64,000 nt of DNA from Pseudaquabacterium pictum (GTDB taxonomy: Bacteria; Pseudomonadota; Gammaproteobacteria; Burkholderiales; Burkholderiaceae_C): positions 558,001 to 622,000 of the forward strand of contig NZ_BJCL01000001.1 in the NCBI RefSeq assembly GCF_005403045.1. Direction: 5' to 3'. The notes beneath the pieces are model-generated. The model did no database searches. It saw only the letters and a program-made list of their open reading frames with translations, and was not told the DNA's origin. Positions 59,843 through 64,000 of this stretch are shown piece by piece (position 1 is the first letter of the stretch; each line of letters opens with the position of its first letter). The position numbers and the translations under genes were made by a program.

Positions 59843-60336
59843 GCCGACGGCCGCTCGGCCAGCACCACGATGCCGTCGGCATCGGCCACCAGCCAGTCGC
59901 CCGGGCGCACCACCACGCCCTGCAGCCGCACCGGCACCTCCACCAGGCCAGCGTGTCGGCGCTCGGTGGGCAGCGGCATCAGACCGAGGGCGCGGATGCC
60001 CAGGTCGGTGGCGGCCAGTTCGGCCACGTCGCGCACGCAGCCGTCGACCACCACGCCCACCCAGCCGTTGCGCGCCGCCGCTGCCGCCAGGTTGCCGCCC
60101 ACCAGCGCATGGCGCAGCGAGCCGCCGCCGTCGACCACCAGCACCCGGCCGTGGCCGGGCGACTCGACCATCGCCTTCACCGAGGTGTTGTCCTCATGGC
60201 ACTTGACCGTGGCCACCGGCCCGGCGAACGCGGCCTTGCCGCCATAGGCCTGGAACACCGGCGGCAGCACCCGGAAGGCGCCGCTGGTGTCGTGCTTGTG
60301 CAGGTCGCAGAGGTCGCAGGTCAGCGGTGTCGTCAT
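59839..60336 (-). CDS. RraA family protein (RNase E regulator / 4-hydroxy-4-methyl-2-oxoglutarate aldolase fold)
   Basis: A 165-residue protein of the RraA-like fold. CDLCDLHKHDTSGAFRVLPP at the N-terminus, VDGGGSLRHALVGGNLAAAA and WVGVVVDGCVRDVAEL give the signature. The G-G-N and R-D residues form the metal/oxyacid site that RraA itself uses to bind RNase E, and that HMG/CHA aldolases use for catalysis. Which role applies cannot be settled by eye; length fits classical RraA. ATG 60336 was chosen because upstream codons lie in the divergent promoter region. Confidence 0.88.
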   Translation of the reverse strand: MTTPLTCDLCDLHKHDTSGAFRVLPPVFQAYGGKAAFAGPVATVKCHEDNTSVKAMVESPGHGRVLVVDGGGSLRHALVGGNLAAAAARNGWVGVVVDGCVRDVAELAATDLGIRALGLMPLPTERRHAGLVEVPVRLQGVVVRPGDWLVADADGIVVLAERPSA

Positions 60337-60445
60337 GGGTTCAGGCTCCAGGGATCGGTGGCAACGATGATAGGCGGCGGCCTGTGGCGGGAATGCTTTG
60401 TGCATCGCAGCATGCATGCGGCGCGGTTGCCGCGCGGAGTGCACC

Positions 60446-60883
60446 ATGCTGGACACGGTCAAGGCGCCCACACCCACCCTCTTCTCGCATGTGAAGCCGG
60501 GCGACACGCCCTTCAAGGGCGACGGCCTGCGCGATTTCTTCCTTTACCGCGATCTGGGCGTGGCCGCGGCCACCGGCGGCAAGGTGATGGCGCAGTTGGT
60601 CATCGCCCACAACGCACCGGAGAAAGGCACCGGCTGGCACCGGCATGACGCCGACTTCCACATCGTCATCATGCTGCGCGGCTGGGCGCGTTTCATGTAC
60701 GAGGACCGGGAAACCCTGGTCAGCGCCGGCGATTGCGTGCACCAGCGGCCGGGCATCCCGCACTACCTGTTCGACTACTCGCCGGACATGGAGTACCTGG
60801 AGATCGTCGGCCCGGCCGATTTCGGCACGGTGGATGTGCCGGCGCCGTGCGACGTGCCGGCGTCGAAGGGCTGGGGGCTGTAG
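60446..60883 (+). CDS. Cupin domain-containing protein
   Basis: A 145-residue single cupin barrel. Motif 1 contains GTGWHRHDADFHIVIMLRG (two His and a Glu-replacing Asp region), and motif 2 is AGDCVHQRPGIPHYLF. These residues normally hold Fe, Mn or Ni. The role is unknown: small oxygenase, isomerase or sensor. ATG 60446 follows GGAG by about 6 nt; an earlier ATG at 60398 lacks homology. Divergent from the RraA-like gene. Confidence 0.88.
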   Translation: MLDTVKAPTPTLFSHVKPGDTPFKGDGLRDFFLYRDLGVAAATGGKVMAQLVIAHNAPEKGTGWHRHDADFHIVIMLRGWARFMYEDRETLVSAGDCVHQRPGIPHYLFDYSPDMEYLEIVGPADFGTVDVPAPCDVPASKGWGL

Positions 60884-60908
60884 CGCCGGGCCGGCCCGAG
60901 GACGACCG

Positions 60909-61568
60909 TCAGAACTCGACCTCGAGCTCGTCGATGGCCTCGGGCTCCAGCAGCGCAGCCGCGGTCCATTCCTGCATCTCGGGCAGGGCCAGGATGCGGT
61001 CGCACCATGCACGGCTGGCCGGATCGGGCACGGCCACGTCGTAGGTGCGGAAGCGGGTGACGACCGGTGCATACATCGCGTCGGCCATCGAGCGCTGCTG
61101 GCCGAACAGCCAGGGCCCGCCGTAGGTGGCCAGGCATTCCTGCCAGATCGCCAGCACCCGCTGGATGTCACCCTGGGCACGGCTCCACACCTTGTAGTCG
61201 GGGTAGTGGCCCTTCAGGTTCATCGGCAGCGCCGAGCGCAGCGAGACGAAGCCGGAGTGCATCTCGCCGCAGATCGCACGGCAGTGGGCGCGCGCCGCGC
61301 GCTCGGCTGGCAGCAGGCCGGCCTTGGGCTTGACCTCGGCCAGGTACTCGGCAATGGCCAACGTGTCCCAGACCTTCACGCCCTGGTGGCGCAGGCAAGG
61401 CACCAGGATCGACGGCGCCAGCAGCAGCATCTCGGCGCGGGCATCGGCATCGTCGGTGGCGACCATTTCCTCCTCGAAGTCCAGGCCGGCGAAGCGCGCC
61501 AGCAGCCAGCCGCGCAGCGACCAGGACGAGTAGTTCTTGCTGCTGAGGGTGAGCGTGGTCTTGGGCAT
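60909..61568 (-). CDS. Glutathione S-transferase
   Basis: A 219-residue cytosolic protein with an N-terminal thioredoxin-like domain (TLSSKNYSSWSLRGWLL, Ser-rich catalytic start as in the zeta/YfcF-like groups). The glutathione-binding VPCLRHQGVKVWDTLAIAEYL matches the VP...ES motif with Asp-Thr in place of Glu-Ser. The C-terminal domain is all helical. Substrate unknown. Convergent with the cupin gene and divergent from phaZ, 137 bp away. Confidence 0.9.
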   Translation of the reverse strand: MPKTTLTLSSKNYSSWSLRGWLLARFAGLDFEEEMVATDDADARAEMLLLAPSILVPCLRHQGVKVWDTLAIAEYLAEVKPKAGLLPAERAARAHCRAICGEMHSGFVSLRSALPMNLKGHYPDYKVWSRAQGDIQRVLAIWQECLATYGGPWLFGQQRSMADAMYAPVVTRFRTYDVAVPDPASRAWCDRILALPEMQEWTAAALLEPEAIDELEVEF

Positions 61569-61705
61569 GGGCGGCTCCGGTGGGTACCGGCGGATGCGCA
61601 AGCGCTGTGCCAAGCACGCCATGGTGGCGCTGTCCGCCGCGGTGGCCTGCAACTTGCCTGATCGACAGCGGTGCCCCGGCCATCCACGGCCCTTGTGCCG
61701 CAACG

Positions 61706-62953
61706 ATGCTCTACAACGCCTACCAGGCCCAGATCGACTGGCTCAGCCCCCTGCAGGACAGCGCCCGCTCAGCGGCCGGCTGGCTGGACCAGGCGGTGCC
61801 CGCCGCATCCGCCTGGCGGCCGTTGCTGCAGCCGCTGGGCGCCGCCTGGGACGTGTTCTCCCGACTGCGACTGACCCACCAGCGGCCGGCCTACGGCATC
61901 ACTTCGGTGCAGGCGGACACGCCAGCGGGCCGGCAACTGGTGCAGGTGCAGGAGAAGGCGGTGCACCGCACCCCCTTCGGCACGCTGCTGCACTTTGAAC
62001 GTGCCGACCTGCCGGCGGCTGACCAGCCGCCGCGCCCACGGGTGCTGATCGTCGCCCCGCTGTCGGGCCACTTCGCCACGCTGCTGGCCGACACCGTGCG
62101 CACCATGCTGGCCGACCACGATGTCTACATCACCGACTGGCACAACGCCCGCGACGTGCCGCTGCAGCACGGCCGTTTCGGCCTGGACGAGTATGTGCAG
62201 CATGTGATCGACTTCCTGGCCGTGCTGGGCCCGCGCACCCACCTGCTGGCGGTCTGCCAGCCCTGCGTGCCGGCGCTGGCCGCGGTGGCGCTGATGGCGA
62301 TGGACAACCATCCGGCGCAGCCGCGCTCGATGACGCTGATGGCCGGGCCGGTCGACTGCCGGATCAACCCGACCCAGGTCAACCACCTGGCCACCGGCAA
62401 GCCGATCGAATGGTTCGAGCAACACCTGATCAGCCGCGTGCCAGCACGCCATCCCGGCGGCGGGCGCCGGGTGTACCCGGGCTTCCTGCAGCTGACCGCG
62501 TTCATGAGCATGAACACCACCCGGCATGCCAAGGCCTTCGCCAGCCTGTACGAAGACCTGGCCACCGGCGACAGCGAGGCCGCGCAGCGCACCTGCGCGT
62601 TCTATGACGAATACTTCGCGGTCAACGACCTGGCCGCCGAGTTCTACCTGGAGACGGTGGCCCAGGTGTTCCAGCGCTATGCACTGGCGAAGGGAGAGCT
62701 GCAGGTGGGCGGGCGCCGGGTGGACACCGGCGCCATCCGCCGCACGGCGCTGTTCACCGTGGAGGGCGAACGCGACGACATCTGCGCCATCGGCCAGACA
62801 GTGGCCGCGCATGACCTCTGCCCGGGCATCCGCCCCTACATGAAGACCCACCATGTCCAGCTCGGCGTGGGCCACTACGGCGTGTTCAGCGGCCGGCGCT
62901 GGCAGACGCAGATCTATCCGCGTGTGCGGGAGATGATCCAGAGCTTCCACTGA
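61706..62953 (+). CDS. phaZ: Intracellular polyhydroxyalkanoate depolymerase
   Basis: A 415-residue granule-associated enzyme that mobilises stored PHB. The N-terminus MLYNAYQAQIDWLSPL and block DVYITDWHNARDVPL are typical of the intracellular PhaZ of Ralstonia type. The nucleophile is a cysteine in VCQPCVP (Cys184, with Cys187 adjacent), as described for this family in place of Ser. VGHYGVFSGRRW near the C-terminus holds the catalytic His. No signal peptide, so it acts in the cytoplasm. Functionally linked to phaR at 13.5 kb. Confidence 0.95.
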   Translation: MLYNAYQAQIDWLSPLQDSARSAAGWLDQAVPAASAWRPLLQPLGAAWDVFSRLRLTHQRPAYGITSVQADTPAGRQLVQVQEKAVHRTPFGTLLHFERADLPAADQPPRPRVLIVAPLSGHFATLLADTVRTMLADHDVYITDWHNARDVPLQHGRFGLDEYVQHVIDFLAVLGPRTHLLAVCQPCVPALAAVALMAMDNHPAQPRSMTLMAGPVDCRINPTQVNHLATGKPIEWFEQHLISRVPARHPGGGRRVYPGFLQLTAFMSMNTTRHAKAFASLYEDLATGDSEAAQRTCAFYDEYFAVNDLAAEFYLETVAQVFQRYALAKGELQVGGRRVDTGAIRRTALFTVEGERDDICAIGQTVAAHDLCPGIRPYMKTHHVQLGVGHYGVFSGRRWQTQIYPRVREMIQSFH

Positions 62954-63036
62954 CACTGCCAGCGCGTCATCAGCCGGGCCTTGTGGGCGCTGATCGGCGG
63001 CTTGGCCGTCAGGCGCTGCGCCACCATGGCCGCACC

Positions 63037-63252
63037 ATGCGCGAAGACACCGCAGTCGAACTCCACCTGCTGCCAGGCAACCGCCTGGTGCTGTTCCTGG
63101 TGCGGGTGGACCAGGCACGTTCGGTGGTGGCTGTGGCCGCGTCGGCCTTCCTGGACGGTCTGCGCGCTGCCGAGGCGCTGCTGTCGTTCTCGGGCCTGCA
63201 CCAGGAAGAGCTGCCGCTGGAAGACCTGCTGCCCTGGGCCGGCAGCGTGTAG
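63037..63252 (+). CDS. Small hypothetical protein
   Basis: A 71-residue acidic protein with alternating hydrophobic strand and helix (VELHLLPGNRLVLFLVRVDQA, then a helix rich in Ala and Leu). No known family recognised and no signal peptide. An in-frame upstream ATG (62983) would add 18 residues that look like non-coding Arg-rich sequence. Codon use agrees with neighbours. Confidence 0.45.
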   Translation: MREDTAVELHLLPGNRLVLFLVRVDQARSVVAVAASAFLDGLRAAEALLSFSGLHQEELPLEDLLPWAGSV

Positions 63253-63332
63253 CCGGCCACGCGCGGAGCCGCGTTGCACGCCGGGGCGGCCGAAGGCGTA
63301 TGGTCGGCGGTTTCTCCAGCCGAAAGTCCCGC

Positions 63333-63596
63333 ATGCCCCAACCCGCCTTCTGGCACGACGACTCCGGCAGCGTGCGCTTCTGGGTGATGGTCGACGGCAA
63401 CGCCGTCGGCGCCTCGGTCAGCCGCCAGACCCTGCACCACCGCTTCATGCCCGGCCGCACCGACGACGACCAGCCGCTGGCCACCTACACCGCCCATGCC
63501 GACCTGCTGCACGATGCCGTGCGCCGGCGCGTGGCAACGGGTTCGATCGAGCCGGTGATGCTGCGCGAGCACGACCTGCCGCAGCCACCACGCTGA
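63333..63596 (+). CDS. Small protein, possibly DUF1488-like
   Basis: An 87-residue protein. VRFWVMVDGNAVGASVSRQTL followed by a helix and LHDAVRRRVATGSIEPVMLREHDL follows the layout of DUF1488 proteins (a beta hairpin with a Cys/Ser-rich strand, then an alpha helix). This assignment is tentative. ATG 63333 was preferred over 63300. Confidence 0.5.
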   Translation: MPQPAFWHDDSGSVRFWVMVDGNAVGASVSRQTLHHRFMPGRTDDDQPLATYTAHADLLHDAVRRRVATGSIEPVMLREHDLPQPPR

Positions 63597-63612
63597 AGCC
63601 GGCGCACCAAGC

Positions 63613-63638
63613 AAAACGCCCCGGGTGGCCGGGGCGTT
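63613..63638 (-). terminator. Terminator of the tRNA-Cys remnant
   Basis: AACGCCCCGG (63615-63624), GTGG loop, CCGGGGCGTT (63629-63638). On the minus strand it is a 10-bp stem followed by TTTT, 12 bp beyond the tRNA 3' end. It shows that the flank on this side is the native downstream sequence of a tRNA-Cys gene. Confidence 0.8.
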
Positions 63639-63650
63639 GAACAGGTTCCT

Positions 63651-63694
63651 TGGAGGCGCGATCCGGAGTCGAACCGGACTAGACGGATTTGCAA
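63651..63694 (-). pseudogene. 3' half of tRNA-Cys(GCA), probable attachment-site scar
   Basis: On the minus strand the 44 nt start with the anticodon loop TTGCAAA and continue through the 3' anticodon stem TCCG, variable loop, T-arm TCCGG-TTCGACT-CCGGA, acceptor TCGCGCC and TCCA. This matches the 3' half of E. coli cysT at all but one position from memory. The 5' half is missing: the preceding sequence cannot pair with the anticodon or acceptor stems. The sharp break at the anticodon loop is the usual crossover point of tyrosine integrases. Confidence 0.85.
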
Positions 63695-63704
63695 GGGCCC
63701 CGAC

Positions 63705-63726
63705 GCAAGCTGCGACAACAGCTTGC
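63705..63726. repeat. Inverted repeat beside the tRNA-Cys scar
   Basis: GCAAGCTG (63705-63712) and CAGCTTGC (63719-63726) form a perfect 8-bp dyad with a 6-bp spacer, 10 bp from the break point. It could be an integrase or excisionase arm site, or a terminator inside the element. Confidence 0.5.
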
Positions 63727-63789
63727 AGCGCCGCCACCTGTAACCGCACAGGCGCAGCGGCTGAGCCAGCAGCGCCCTACCCTTGAGCC

Positions 63790-64000
63790 ATGCGCACCAT
63801 CATCCTGCACCGCTGGCTGGTCACCGGCCGCGACGGCCGCCGCCGGCCTACCCGCCACCTGATGACCGAGGCCGACGCCCTGGCCACCGATCCCACCGCA
63901 CAGCTGATCCCGGGCACCGACGAGGTGCGGCATGCCATCGAACAGGGCCATGCCTGCATTGCCGGGCCGAGCGTACAGTCAGGCGCCGGGGCTGGTGCAG
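63790..64000 (+). CDS. Hypothetical protein, N-terminal part (runs off the window)
   Basis: The first 70 residues of a protein beginning MRTIILHRWLVTGRDGRRRP. The Arg-rich beta-hairpin start and the TRHLMTEADALA block resemble small uncharacterised proteins that I recall from Burkholderiales genomes. No domain can be named. If the tRNA-Cys half marks an element boundary, this gene lies inside the element. Confidence 0.5.
   Translation, partial: MRTIILHRWLVTGRDGRRRPTRHLMTEADALATDPTAQLIPGTDEVRHAIEQGHACIAGPSVQSGAGAGA

Noticed and set aside
63695-63790. A group I intron or a displaced 5' half of tRNA-Cys
   Set aside because: No cloverleaf 5' half with a matching acceptor (GGCGCGA) occurs to the window end. 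A short stretch with GCGGTTA and TGCAA resembles a D-arm/anticodon region but does not pair with the 3' half.

Overview
The window is very GC-rich chromosomal DNA from a Gram-negative bacterium. Several features point to a betaproteobacterium of the order Burkholderiales, in or near the Rubrivivax/Ideonella/Leptothrix group: the pcm-rhodanese-tolC gene order, a PhaR regulator with an intracellular PHA depolymerase, a PEP-CTERM protein, AlgC-type phosphomannomutase, and glnA-ntrB-ntrC with a sigma-54 promoter. This placement is inference from gene content; no 16S gene is present. Coding density is high. No gap above 300 bp lacks a feature, and no insertion sequence or CRISPR array was seen.

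Layout. 1-13.5 kb is housekeeping: an RND pump end, pcm, rhodanese, tolC, waaA, phosphomannomutase, an overlapping DNA alkylation-repair operon (Ada/AlkA fusion, ogt, DMT exporter), argG, an FHA-GGDEF protein, metC and rimO. 13.5-22.3 kb holds phaR, a MarR regulator and a complete amide-utilisation locus: an AmiC-like cytoplasmic amide sensor, an amidase with an operator/promoter and leader hairpin, and a five-gene urea/short-chain-amide ABC transporter. 22.3-26.2 kb is the most unusual part. It is a three-gene minus-strand operon of a thioredoxin-domain fusion protein, a UGSC-type selenoprotein whose in-frame UGA splits the reading frame, and selB. A SECIS-like hairpin lies just after the UGA.

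26.2-38 kb is an accessory catabolic region: LysE exporter, D-aminoacylase-like hydrolase, two dehydrogenases, and a minus-strand cluster of a RuBisCO-like protein, a DUF1537 (four-carbon acid sugar) kinase, an ApnO-like oxidoisomerase, an orphan DctP, a gamma-glutamyltransferase and a FadR-type regulator. The cluster resembles D-apionate (branched acid-sugar) catabolism. 38-46 kb contains an alpha/beta hydrolase, xthA and the nitrogen regulon core ntrC-ntrB-(DUF4124)-glnA. Upstream of glnA is a sigma-54 promoter with two NtrC-site candidates at classical spacing.

46-64 kb is mixed: MoaB/CinA-type protein, EI24 protein, sterol desaturase, polysaccharide deacetylase, beta-propeller, S9 peptidase, AIM24 protein, GGDEF-EAL protein, upp, rlmB, tRNA-Arg(TCT), PEP-CTERM protein, tRNA-Pro(TGG), RraA-like, cupin, GST, phaZ and small hypotheticals. 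Near the right end lies only the 3' half of a tRNA-Cys gene, beginning exactly at the anticodon loop and still followed by its terminator. It looks like the attachment-site scar of an integrated element extending to the right beyond the window.
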